Translations under genes and position numbers: made by a program
Notes under the pieces: model-generated
Told to the model about the DNA's origin: nothing
Databases searched by the model: none
The model's input: the letters and a program-made list of their open reading frames with translations, nothing else
Shown: piece by piece, positions 1 to 5,330 of the stretch
Layout: each line of letters opens with the position of its first letter
Numbering within the stretch: position 1 is the first letter of the stretch
Assembly: GCA_024280975.1 (NCBI GenBank)
Contig: JAMXLQ010000027.1
Location: forward strand, 1-11,183
DNA: 11,183 nucleotides
Reading direction: 5' to 3'
Origin: Methanosarcina sp.
Lineage (GTDB): Archaea; Halobacteriota; Methanosarcinia; Methanosarcinales; Methanosarcinaceae

Positions 1-252
1 GGATATTCAAAGCCCGATTCTGATCAATACTATGAAACTGCCTATACTGCCTGAACATAAGCAGCCGAAAAAGCTGGTTTAAAAATGAAGTAGCTCAGGC
101 AGTAGCTTATCACTTTTTACATCCGTTAGGTAAGGCATTTTATAATTTCTGTGTTGTTTTATTACATAACAGATTTTAAATTTTTAGCGTTCCATGCTTT
201 TCGGTATAGATTTAATTGATAAGCTACTACCTGGAGAACTTATTTATCCCGA
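1..252. other. Region without a confident gene; repeats only
   Basis: No complete gene is supported here. Two plus-strand frames are open from the left edge, one to a stop at 52-54 and one to a stop at 80-82. Either could be the last 17-26 codons of a gene entering from the left, but the frames contradict each other and neither is recognisable. The rest is AT-rich and holds the long inverted repeat described separately, plus a 9-bp inverted pair, actgcctga at 47-55 and its complement at 95-103. Confidence 0.4.
96..233. repeat. Imperfect 20-bp inverted repeat bracketing 138 bp (MITE-like or hairpin)
   Basis: The left arm is at 96-115 (caggcagtagcttatcactt) and the right arm at 214-233. The reverse complement of one matches the other at 18 of 20 positions. 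The arms enclose 98 nt of AT-rich sequence with no ORF. The size and terminal inverted repeats resemble a small non-autonomous element, but no target-site duplication is visible next to the outer ends. The right arm lies 19 nt past the stop of the minus-strand small gene, so a 3' hairpin is an alternative reading. The arm motif is partly echoed as gaagtagYtcagg at 87-99 and 544-556. Confidence 0.45.
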
Positions 253-387
253 TTACTTTTCTTTTTTTCCTTTTTTGGATGATTTTACATCCTTATTTGA
301 CGGCTTGTCGGTTGGAGCCTTTGCTTGCGACTTTCCGCAAGCAACTCCCGCTTTTGTACTGTCGCTCATTGTAGAATTTTTTGCCAT
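253..387 (-). CDS. Small lysine-rich protein of unknown function (44 aa)
   Basis: I do not recognise this protein. It reads MAKNSTMSDSTKAGVACGKS at its start and ends in a lysine-rich tail (KSSKKGKKEK). There are about twelve lysines, one cysteine, no aromatic residue and no hydrophobic segment, so it should be soluble, very basic and probably disordered. Support for a real gene is contextual. The ATG at 385-387 is preceded by GAGAGGTG, a near-perfect match to the archaeal anti-Shine-Dalgarno sequence, at normal spacing, and a TATA box lies about 60 nt upstream. It stands alone, upstream of nothing on its strand. A nucleic-acid-binding role would suit the composition but is inference. It is short enough to be skipped by automatic gene finders. 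Confidence 0.7.
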   Translation of the reverse strand: MAKNSTMSDSTKAGVACGKSQAKAPTDKPSNKDVKSSKKGKKEK

Positions 388-400
388 TTAAAAACACCTC
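388..400 (-). promoter_or_regulatory. Strong Shine-Dalgarno site of the 44-aa gene
   Basis: Read on the minus strand, GAGAGGTG precedes the ATG by about 7 nt. GAGGTG pairs fully with the 3' end of archaeal 16S rRNA. This is the main evidence that the very short ORF is translated. Confidence 0.7.
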
Positions 401-444
401 TCATTTAATATTTTAATTAAGTGTCTGAGAATACTGCCTTAAAG

Positions 445-454
445 TTATATATAA
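445..454 (-). promoter_or_regulatory. TATA box (box A) upstream of the 44-aa gene
   Basis: TTATATATAA is flanked upstream on the minus strand by GGAAAC, a reasonable BRE. Initiation about 25 nt downstream would fall near 420, giving a leader of roughly 33 nt ending in the Shine-Dalgarno site. The box is palindromic, so plus-strand use cannot be excluded, but no plus-strand gene follows. Confidence 0.55.
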
Positions 455-471
455 GTTTCCAGCCCGGATTT

Positions 472-510
472 GCTTGTCAAAAATTCCTAAAGAATTGGCT
501 TATCAAAAAT
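472..510. repeat. Short direct repeat gcttRtcaaaaat
   Basis: The 13-mer occurs at 472-484 and 498-510 with one mismatch, 26 nt apart. It lies upstream of the TATA box of the 44-aa gene (minus orientation) and might bind a regulator, but AT-rich sequence makes chance plausible. Confidence 0.25.
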
Positions 511-647
511 GTAATCCCAAAAAGTAGGCTATTTAAAGGGAAGGAAGTAGTTCAGGTCTCTAAGCACGATATTTATCTACAAAAAATTATGCTATAATAA
601 GTAATATTTTCGCCCCCGAATTTCCAAATTTTCAGAAAAACAAGATT

Positions 648-1013
648 TTATTTTCGAGAATTTTTTTCTTCATGTTTTGATTCTGTTTTTTCGAGTCTTT
701 TATTTATTATATACTCTCCAATTGGATTGACAAAACCAAGAAGGATCCCCAGCCCTGTAAAAATATAGACAACGGTAAAAATTTTCCCTAGATCGGTTTT
801 AGGGGCAAAATCTCCATATCCCACAGTTGCCAGAGTGATAACCGAAAAATAGAAGGAGTCAAGCCATCTCCAGCCTTCTACCCTATGGTAAAAAGCAGTG
901 CCCACAGCGAGAATTAACCCAGTTAGATACACAAGTGATCTGAATTTCGGATCCTTAAGCAGTGTCGTTAGTGTCCTAAAAAACGTCAAGAACGTAAAAA
1001 GAAAAGGAATCAT
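648..1013 (-). CDS. Two-transmembrane potassium channel subunit
   Basis: This is a small ion channel of the Ion_trans_2 / KcsA-like fold. Counting from the ATG at 1011-1013 (121 aa), TM1 lies at about 26-42, the pore helix at about 51-62, the selectivity filter TVGYGD at 63-68, and TM2 at about 77-96. A short basic and acidic tail (KRLEKTESKHEEKNSRK) follows. TVGYGD is the classic potassium filter and there is no S1-S4 voltage sensor or RCK/TrkA-N domain, so the tetramer should be an ungated or tail-regulated potassium pore in the cytoplasmic membrane. A TTG at 1029-1031 would add six residues and has GGTGA before it. I prefer the ATG, which has GGGG about 8 nt upstream. The next gene upstream on this strand, the ABC permease, ends 262 nt away, so it is probably transcribed alone. 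Confidence 0.9.
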   Translation of the reverse strand: MIPFLFTFLTFFRTLTTLLKDPKFRSLVYLTGLILAVGTAFYHRVEGWRWLDSFYFSVITLATVGYGDFAPKTDLGKIFTVVYIFTGLGILLGFVNPIGEYIINKRLEKTESKHEEKNSRK

Positions 1014-1127
1014 TATCTTTTCCCCTGGCAAGTTAAGTCACCCAACTCTAAATCTACCTCAACAAACGAAAATCAAGCTTACCGGAAATGAAGCTACGCT
1101 GGCAAAAATGGGATTGCAGGTCTCTCT

Positions 1128-1140
1128 AGTATATTTTTCG
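1128..1140 (-). promoter_or_regulatory. Possible BRE/TATA of the potassium channel gene
   Basis: The minus strand reads CGAAAAATATACTAG across this interval, a plausible BRE (CGAAA) followed by a TATA-like AATATAC. Initiation would fall near 1105, giving a leader of about 75-90 nt. The A/T-rich setting makes this moderate evidence only. Confidence 0.4.
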
Positions 1141-1275
1141 TCAATGGTTAAAAAGAAATCTATGAAAATAGTAAATTTTTAATGCAAGTAGTAAATCTTT
1201 GATTTTAATCCTCACAAGCAAATAAATCACTGTTCTTGGGAAGCTCTTTTTAGATTTTTGAGCAAGCCACTGCCA

Positions 1276-2691
1276 TTAGAAATACGAGCTTTCAATTCGA
1301 TCCCACTTCCTGAAACTCTGTCCGAGTAAGTAGAACGCAAGAGGTATCAACAGAAGGTTTACAAGCACATAATAGGAACCAAACATTGACAGGATAATAT
1401 TCGCCAGCAGGAGCGGCATAATCGAGAGAGTATATAGTGCAAACGTCTTGCCGTTATAGAGGTTTATGGAAGGGGAAAGCCCTGTCAGGTAAATAAGTAT
1501 CGAAACCATGTAAAGCGAAATTGAGAGGAAAAGCAGCAAGGATGGCAGCAAAAACGCAGGGTCTTTTTTAAGGGTGAGCAGGATAAGAAGTATAAGTGGA
1601 ACAAGATTCAGGAAAAGGTAACTGTTGAGTTTGCTCCTTATCATGTCCGAAACTTTCAGGGGAAAGAAAGCATAGGAGGAAAAGATATCGTATTCTGTAA
1701 GCCAGTTATACATTGAAGAGGAAAGTATTCCCAGAACAAGGGAAAACAGGATCAGAATATTTAAAGCCGGGAGAACCTTTCCCAGGGTTGAAAGAAGCAT
1801 CCAGATAAGAGCTGCAGGCAGCAAGAACGAGAAAATGAACTTTCCAAGCCCTCCTTCACTTCTTTTAAGGTCAAGGAAATCTTTTGCGACAAAAGCTGCA
1901 TACCTGTACGAACCAAACTCCTTACACAGCCTGGAAAATGAATTTGGAAAGCTTTTTTTCGCCTGAGGGAAGTCTACCTTTAGGAAAAGCAGGGATAAAG
2001 CTGAAGGAAGGATTATAAGCCCAGAGGAGAGCAGGAATTGGCTTTTTGAAGGAAAAAGGAAAAAAGAAAGGCTCGGAAGGCTATAAAAGAATCTGGAATC
2101 CAGATTTCCGGAAATAAAAAGCAGGAAAAAGCAACCAACAAGCAAACCCGAAGTCAGCAGCTTTCCGGAGTGTGCATAGACCGTAGATAAGAAAAACACC
2201 AGAGAAAGCCCGATCATAAAAGAAAGAGAAAGGGTCAGGAGAAGAAGGAGAAGGATAACAGGAAAATGGAAGTTTCCTGCCGGAATAAAGGCTGCAGCAA
2301 GCGCAAAACCTGCAATGAAAGGCAGCACATAGAGGACAAAGTAATATACGATATCTTTTACAAGGAAGTTTGCAAAGATCAATCTCTCGGAAACAGGAAG
2401 CGTCCTTGAAGAATATGCTATCAGACTTGCCTGCCCAAAACGTCGGTTCATAAACTCCCTGTCCATAAGCCCAAAGGCTCCTACCATGCCTCCCAGAAGT
2501 AAGAAAAGATAATGCATCCCGAGTGCGATCTGGGAATAGGTAAAGATTTCACTAAAAATCGGCAGAACCAAGCTTACGAAAAAAGTGAACAGGAAAATAA
2601 AGCCCGGAAAGAGGGAAAAACCATTGTTTCCAAAAAGATTCGAATGCATCCGCCATTCTTCTTTAAGCATGCTTTTGAAGATCTCAAACAT
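1276..2691 (-). CDS. ABC-2-type transporter permease (471 aa)
   Basis: This is an integral membrane protein with about ten to twelve hydrophobic helices spread along its whole length. The first follows a short charged N-terminus (MFEIFKSMLKEEWRMHSN), the usual layout of ABC-2-type exporter permeases. A paired segment pattern, with a soluble stretch near residues 245-275 between two multi-helix halves, suggests a duplicated or wide permease. No conserved substrate motif can be read, so the cargo is unknown. The ATG at 2689-2691 has a modest AGGG upstream. It lies 102 nt downstream of the ABC ATPase on the same strand, making a two-gene exporter in which this protein forms the membrane channel. 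The gap between them holds a 23-bp tandem repeat. The family assignment is firm as to ABC-exporter permease, weak as to subfamily. Confidence 0.8.
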   Translation of the reverse strand: MFEIFKSMLKEEWRMHSNLFGNNGFSLFPGFIFLFTFFVSLVLPIFSEIFTYSQIALGMHYLFLLLGGMVGAFGLMDREFMNRRFGQASLIAYSSRTLPVSERLIFANFLVKDIVYYFVLYVLPFIAGFALAAAFIPAGNFHFPVILLLLLLTLSLSFMIGLSLVFFLSTVYAHSGKLLTSGLLVGCFFLLFISGNLDSRFFYSLPSLSFFLFPSKSQFLLSSGLIILPSALSLLFLKVDFPQAKKSFPNSFSRLCKEFGSYRYAAFVAKDFLDLKRSEGGLGKFIFSFLLPAALIWMLLSTLGKVLPALNILILFSLVLGILSSSMYNWLTEYDIFSSYAFFPLKVSDMIRSKLNSYLFLNLVPLILLILLTLKKDPAFLLPSLLLFLSISLYMVSILIYLTGLSPSINLYNGKTFALYTLSIMPLLLANIILSMFGSYYVLVNLLLIPLAFYLLGQSFRKWDRIESSYF

Positions 2692-2703
2692 AAAATCCCT
2701 GCT

Positions 2704-2749
2704 ATTTTAGTCTTGATTTTGTGCCATTTTTACTCTTGTTTTTGTGCCA
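2704..2749 (-). repeat. Tandem duplication of a 23-bp unit before the permease gene
   Basis: Two adjacent 23-bp units (2704-2726 and 2727-2749) match at 20 of 23 positions. On the minus strand each begins TGGCACAAAA and ends in an A-rich run. The array fills half of the gap between the ATPase stop and the permease start. On the transcribed strand it is A-rich, not U-rich, so it does not look like an archaeal terminator. Confidence 0.7.
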
Positions 2750-2793
2750 GTTTTAAAGTATACGTGATAAGAAAATCTTACACCCCTATTTTA

Positions 2794-3546
2794 TTACGCA
2801 TATTGTGCAGGTGTGCTCAGACCGGTGTAGAAATTTTCTGGTCGGCTTACCAGTTCAAGGAAAAACTCTTCAAAATTTCTGCCCTGGAGGACAGGATCGT
2901 CCAGGCGGCCAGTGTAAACAAGTTTTCCTTTGTAAATGATCCCAATGCTGGTACAGATCTGTTTTGCAATCTCAAGGATATGTGTTGAAATGAAGATTGT
3001 TCCCCCATTTTTCACGTAGCCTACTAGAAAATCCTTTACTTTTCTCTGCACTATAGGATCCAGGTTGATGAGAGGCTCATCGATAATTGCGAGTTCTGGC
3101 TCATGCAGGAAAGCCTGCGCAAACATTAATTTTTGCCTTGTGCCTCTTGAAAGGTCTTTGCATAGCGAGTTTTTCTGGTCTTTGAAATCAAAGAATTCAA
3201 ACCATTTTTCGCAAGCGGCCTCATATTGCTCCATTTTCCTGATCTTTGCAACGAAATGGAGATATTCTTCCGCGGTCAAAAAACTTGGCGGGGTTTCCTG
3301 TTCAGGAATAACACCTACAAGTTCCCTAACCCTGATTGGGTCTTCAAGCACATTTACTCCGTGTACCCTCAGGGAACCTGATGTTGGTTTTACTTGGCCG
3401 GTGAGCATCTTGATCATGGTAGTTTTTCCTGAGCCATTCGGACCCAGAAGGCCAAAAAGCTCACCTTTACCAATCGAGAGGGAAATATCATTTACTGCTT
3501 TTGTACTTCCATATGATTTAGAAAGATTTCTTACTTCAATCATCAT
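2794..3546 (-). CDS. ABC transporter ATP-binding protein (exporter type, 250 aa)
   Basis: This is the nucleotide-binding subunit that powers the adjacent permease. Counting from MMIEVRNLSKSYG, all ABC motifs are present: Walker A GPNGSGKTT at 35-43, Q-loop Gln83, signature LSRGT at 132-136 (a variant of LSGGQ), Walker B LAIIDE at 152-157, D-loop NLDP, and switch His189 in STHILE. The Q-loop setting (GVIPEQ) and the short length resemble ATPases of ABC-2 exporters. The start is ATG 3544-3546 or the next ATG at 3541-3543. GGAG lies 5 or 8 nt upstream respectively, and a TTG at 3597 has no such site. The permease gene follows on the same strand. A BRE/TATA about 195 nt upstream predicts a leader of roughly 170 nt. 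Confidence 0.92.
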   Translation of the reverse strand: MMIEVRNLSKSYGSTKAVNDISLSIGKGELFGLLGPNGSGKTTMIKMLTGQVKPTSGSLRVHGVNVLEDPIRVRELVGVIPEQETPPSFLTAEEYLHFVAKIRKMEQYEAACEKWFEFFDFKDQKNSLCKDLSRGTRQKLMFAQAFLHEPELAIIDEPLINLDPIVQRKVKDFLVGYVKNGGTIFISTHILEIAKQICTSIGIIYKGKLVYTGRLDDPVLQGRNFEEFFLELVSRPENFYTGLSTPAQYA

Positions 3547-3686
3547 TAAGGCTCCTGAAAAGCCGTTCTTTATAGACAAACAAGAGTATGATGCCAATCA
3601 TAGAGTAAATTAGTTTAATTTCTCGGAAAGCATCAGGATTAAACAAGAATTAAGATTGAACGTGTAACATTCATTAGAGAATTTTT

Positions 3687-3710
3687 AATTTTGGTCATTC
3701 GACTAAAATT
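3687..3710. promoter_or_regulatory. Operator-like dyad at the ABC exporter transcription start
   Basis: The arms aattttggtc (3687-3696) and gactaaaatt (3701-3710) pair at nine of ten positions plus one G-T, with a 4-nt loop. Larger, looser arms cattagagaatttt (3672-3685) and aaaatttctaatg (3705-3717) surround it. The dyad sits about 30-50 bp downstream of the TATA box, where a bound repressor would block initiation. In RNA it could be a leader hairpin instead. Confidence 0.45.
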
Positions 3711-3738
3711 TCTAATGTTAAAGAGTATTCTCCTAAAA

Positions 3739-3754
3739 TATATAAAGAGTTTCG
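3739..3754 (-). promoter_or_regulatory. BRE/TATA promoter of the ABC exporter operon
   Basis: On the minus strand this reads CGAAAC-TC-TTTATATA: a strong BRE at 3749-3754 followed by a consensus archaeal TATA box at 3739-3746. Initiation is expected near 3715. It is the best promoter match in the window. Confidence 0.75.
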
Positions 3755-3767
3755 TACATTACTTTCT

Positions 3768-3804
3768 AATCAGAACTTCGGCTCAAAAATCAGAATTTGG
3801 GTTC
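3768..3804. repeat. 20-bp-spaced direct repeat upstream of the exporter promoter
   Basis: aatcagaacttcggctc (3768-3784) and aatcagaatttgggttc (3788-3804) match at 14 of 17 positions, with starts 20 bp apart, about two helical turns. They lie just upstream of the BRE on the exporter side, a position suited to an activator. This is suggestive only. Confidence 0.35.
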
Positions 3805-3962
3805 TACCCTGATGTTGTTTTCAGTCAGAATACAAAAACGTTATAGAAGAGCTTGTTACAAGCCCGAAGATAAAGTAAGAACATAAGAATTTAAAAGGAG
3901 ATTGCTTAAATAGTATATAAGTCAACATAAAATGACTTTTCTTTTGTCCCAGCTTCTCTTTC

Positions 3963-4322
3963 TTAGGCCCGCACTTTTAATTTATGAAAACTTCCCGAAG
4001 AAAATCCATCGTTTACCGGGCTCAAAGCATTAAGTTCACTTGCAGTTTCGTTTAGAGAAAACATAAAGTCCGTCCTTATCCTGAAAATGAGTTCTTCAGG
4101 CTCTACGCAGCAAAAAAGAGTTGGTTCACCCTCAATTATCCGGACATATCCTTTTTTCTCCATTCCTCTGAGAGTTCTATAGATTTTGGGCCTTGGGACT
4201 CCGGCATTTTCTGCAATTTCACTGGCTCGTGCCTGCTTAAGGCAGACAAGCACTGCGTAGATTTTAGCTTCGTTTCCGGTAAAACCCAGTTTCTGAAGGT
4301 TTTCTACAATTTTAAGAGCCAC
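3963..4322 (-). CDS. TrmB-family transcriptional regulator, short form (119 aa)
   Basis: This is a DNA-binding protein whose residues 10-75 form a TrmB-type winged helix: LGFTGNEAKIYAVLV, then ASEIAENAGVPRPKIYRTLR, then the wing MEKKGYVRIIEGEP. Full TrmB proteins are usually 250-350 residues with a C-terminal sugar or effector domain. Here only about 45 residues follow the helix-turn-helix, so effector sensing in this chain is doubtful. No frame after the stop clearly continues the domain, so I call it a short form and not a proven frameshift. The GTG start at 4320-4322 is fixed by AAAGGAGG 8 nt upstream. The gene begins 31 nt after the MarR stop and is surely in the same operon. Regulation of itself, the MarR gene or the downstream exporter is inference. 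Confidence 0.82.
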   Translation of the reverse strand: MALKIVENLQKLGFTGNEAKIYAVLVCLKQARASEIAENAGVPRPKIYRTLRGMEKKGYVRIIEGEPTLFCCVEPEELIFRIRTDFMFSLNETASELNALSPVNDGFSSGSFHKLKVRA

Positions 4323-4353
4323 TTCATTTTCCTCCTTTCACCCAATCTTCTAG

Positions 4354-4824
4354 TTAAATGCATTTAGCTTGTTGACTAGCAGCCTTTCTTAAAATTCTCA
4401 CCATTGTCTCGAGACTCTGCACATAGTCTTCTGTATCCTTCTCATCTACATGTTTGAGCAGCTCGTCGATAATCTGATTAGAATAGTTATAACACTCTAA
4501 CCCTTTCTCGGTCAGCGAAACAAGCACTTTCCTACGGTCTTCAGGATCAGTTTTTCGAAAAACCATCCCTTTTTTCTCCAGATCGTCAACCATCCGTGTG
4601 AGGCTACTTTTTTCCATCCCTGTGTACTTCCCTATGGTTGAGGGCATGATTTCACCTTCCATGCCTATGATCTTGATTACCATAGGTTGATTCTTACTCA
4701 GATCTTTAAACTTGCTAATAATTCTCTTTTGAAAAGTTTGCTCAAAAATCAAACTATCAAGAGCGTCTCTTTCCATCATCAGAAGAATTATCTTCTTCAG
4801 CGTTGCTTCATCCACTTTTTTCAC
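4354..4824 (-). CDS. MarR-family transcriptional regulator (156 aa)
   Basis: This is a dimeric winged-helix regulator of the MarR/SlyA type. The wHTH spans about residues 46-108: IGKYTGMEKSSLTRMVDDLEK contains the recognition helix, and DPEDRRKVLVSLTEKG is the diagnostic wing with its conserved D-x-R-R. Flanking N- and C-terminal helices would make the dimer interface and ligand pocket. Length is typical. The start is GTG 4822-4824 with AAGGA close upstream; it is the first start in the frame next to a ribosome binding site. The TrmB-type gene follows after 31 nt and an ABC exporter lies beyond, a pairing common for MarR proteins that control efflux of toxic ligands. The upstream region carries three matching dyads, so autoregulation is likely. 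Confidence 0.9.
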   Translation of the reverse strand: MKKVDEATLKKIILLMMERDALDSLIFEQTFQKRIISKFKDLSKNQPMVIKIIGMEGEIMPSTIGKYTGMEKSSLTRMVDDLEKKGMVFRKTDPEDRRKVLVSLTEKGLECYNYSNQIIDELLKHVDEKDTEDYVQSLETMVRILRKAASQQAKCI

Positions 4825-4882
4825 TATTCCTTTTTACACTTGATTCTGCAATCATAAGCATTTTTGAGGCAAATAATTTCCT

Positions 4883-4892
4883 AATGTATAAT
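4883..4892 (-). promoter_or_regulatory. Candidate TATA box of the MarR gene
   Basis: The minus strand reads ATTATACATT, placing initiation near 4858 and giving a leader of about 34 nt. An alternative, TTATATGA at 4930-4937, lies exactly between the first two dyads; initiation there would start inside the first dyad. Sequence alone does not decide between them. Either one places the dyads within reach of the promoter. Confidence 0.4.
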
Positions 4893-4906
4893 GAATCATG
4901 AATAAT

Positions 4907-4965
4907 ATTGATTTTTCAATTATTTAATTTCATATAATTGAAAAATCAATAGTTGATAAATCAAC
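4907..4965. promoter_or_regulatory. Cluster of three RTTGA-N4-TCAAY dyads (putative MarR operators)
   Basis: Three 14-bp dyads share one design: attgatttttcaat at 4907-4920, attgaaaaatcaat at 4937-4950 and gttgataaatcaac at 4952-4965. Centres are 30 and 15 bp apart. The first two also belong to a perfect 17-bp inverted repeat (4907-4923 / 4934-4950) with a 10-bp spacer. TTGAT/ATCAA-type palindromes are typical targets of MarR dimers, and the site lies 83 bp upstream of the MarR gene. Binding by this MarR is inference, but the repetition is directly visible. Confidence 0.75.
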
Positions 4966-5281
4966 AATTGTGTAAACATATTTAAGGTTCACGGTTTACG
5001 TGTAATCAAAAAATTCATAATGTGTAAAACTAATTGCTTTAATTCTGTAAATAAAAAAATCCAATTATCTGTTCCTTTGGACTCAAAAAGACTAGTTAAT
5101 GAAAAGTTAATTAGAAGAAAAGGATTCAAAAACTCTTTAAAACATAAAATAAGGAGCTACATTTCCAGAAAGTAATTTTTTGAAAAGTCATATTCGATTA
5201 AAAGGTTTAAAATAGAATCAGACTAAAGACTTAAAACCTAGCTGCAAAATTCATTTTATCCTTCGACTACCATCTTTTATC

Positions 5282-5297
5282 TGGGGGTCTATCCCTG
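5282..5297 (+). promoter_or_regulatory. Ribosome binding site pointing to a CTG start for the ATPase
   Basis: GGGGGT at 5283-5288 can pair with the archaeal anti-Shine-Dalgarno sequence (one G-U). Six nucleotides later comes CTG (5295-5297) in the frame of the ATPase gene. The ATG at 5331 has no such site. No ATG, GTG or TTG exists in frame between the upstream stop (5232-5234) and 5331. Confidence 0.5.
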
Positions 5298-5330
5298 AAA
5301 GAAACACTTCTTGAGCTTAAATCTTCATTT

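Larger units (their letters stand above)
3547..3962. other. Intergenic regulatory region upstream of the ABC exporter
   Basis: This 416-nt gap holds no supported gene. It contains the exporter promoter (3739-3754), a dyad over the predicted transcription start (3687-3710), and direct repeats upstream of the promoter (3768-3804). A second TATA-like stretch lies near 3911-3920 (gtatataagt) with no gene at a sensible distance on either strand. A 35-codon ORF beginning ATGTTGACT on the minus strand near 3930 lacks a ribosome binding site. Confidence 0.5.
4825..5294. other. Divergent intergenic region between MarR and RavA-like genes
   Basis: The 470-nt AT-rich gap holds the MarR operator cluster and promoter on the left. 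On the right, TTTAAAATA at about 5208-5216 with CGATTAAAAGG before it is a weak plus-strand promoter candidate for the ATPase gene. AAGGAG at 5151-5156 is not followed by a start codon. I see no convincing small gene or structured RNA in 5000-5230. Confidence 0.45.

Noticed and set aside
2..82. Possible 3' end of a plus-strand gene entering from the left edge (about 26 codons ending in KQPKKLV)
   Set aside because: A second plus-strand frame is also open from the edge to a stop at 52-54, and a minus-strand frame is open too. None is long enough to recognise, so no gene is claimed.
194..391. 65-codon plus-strand ORF
   Set aside because: It is the antisense shadow of the 44-aa lysine-rich gene, lacks a ribosome binding site and has an improbable Phe-rich composition.
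898..1182. 94-codon plus-strand ORF over the start of the potassium channel gene
   Set aside because: It overlaps the well-supported channel gene in antisense and has no ribosome binding site or recognisable domain.
3547..3597. Upstream TTG start for the ABC ATPase
   Set aside because: It adds 17 residues not typical of ABC ATPases and lacks a Shine-Dalgarno site, whereas GGAG stands directly before ATG 3544-3546.
3831..3932. 35-codon minus-strand ORF starting ATGTTGACT in the gap between TrmB-type and ABC genes
   Set aside because: No ribosome binding site, overlap with a TATA-like stretch and no recognisable sequence.
4990..5002. Small dyad cacg-gttta-cgtg in the divergent intergenic region
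   Set aside because: Only 4-bp arms; it is expected by chance in this much sequence and is not repeated elsewhere in the gap.
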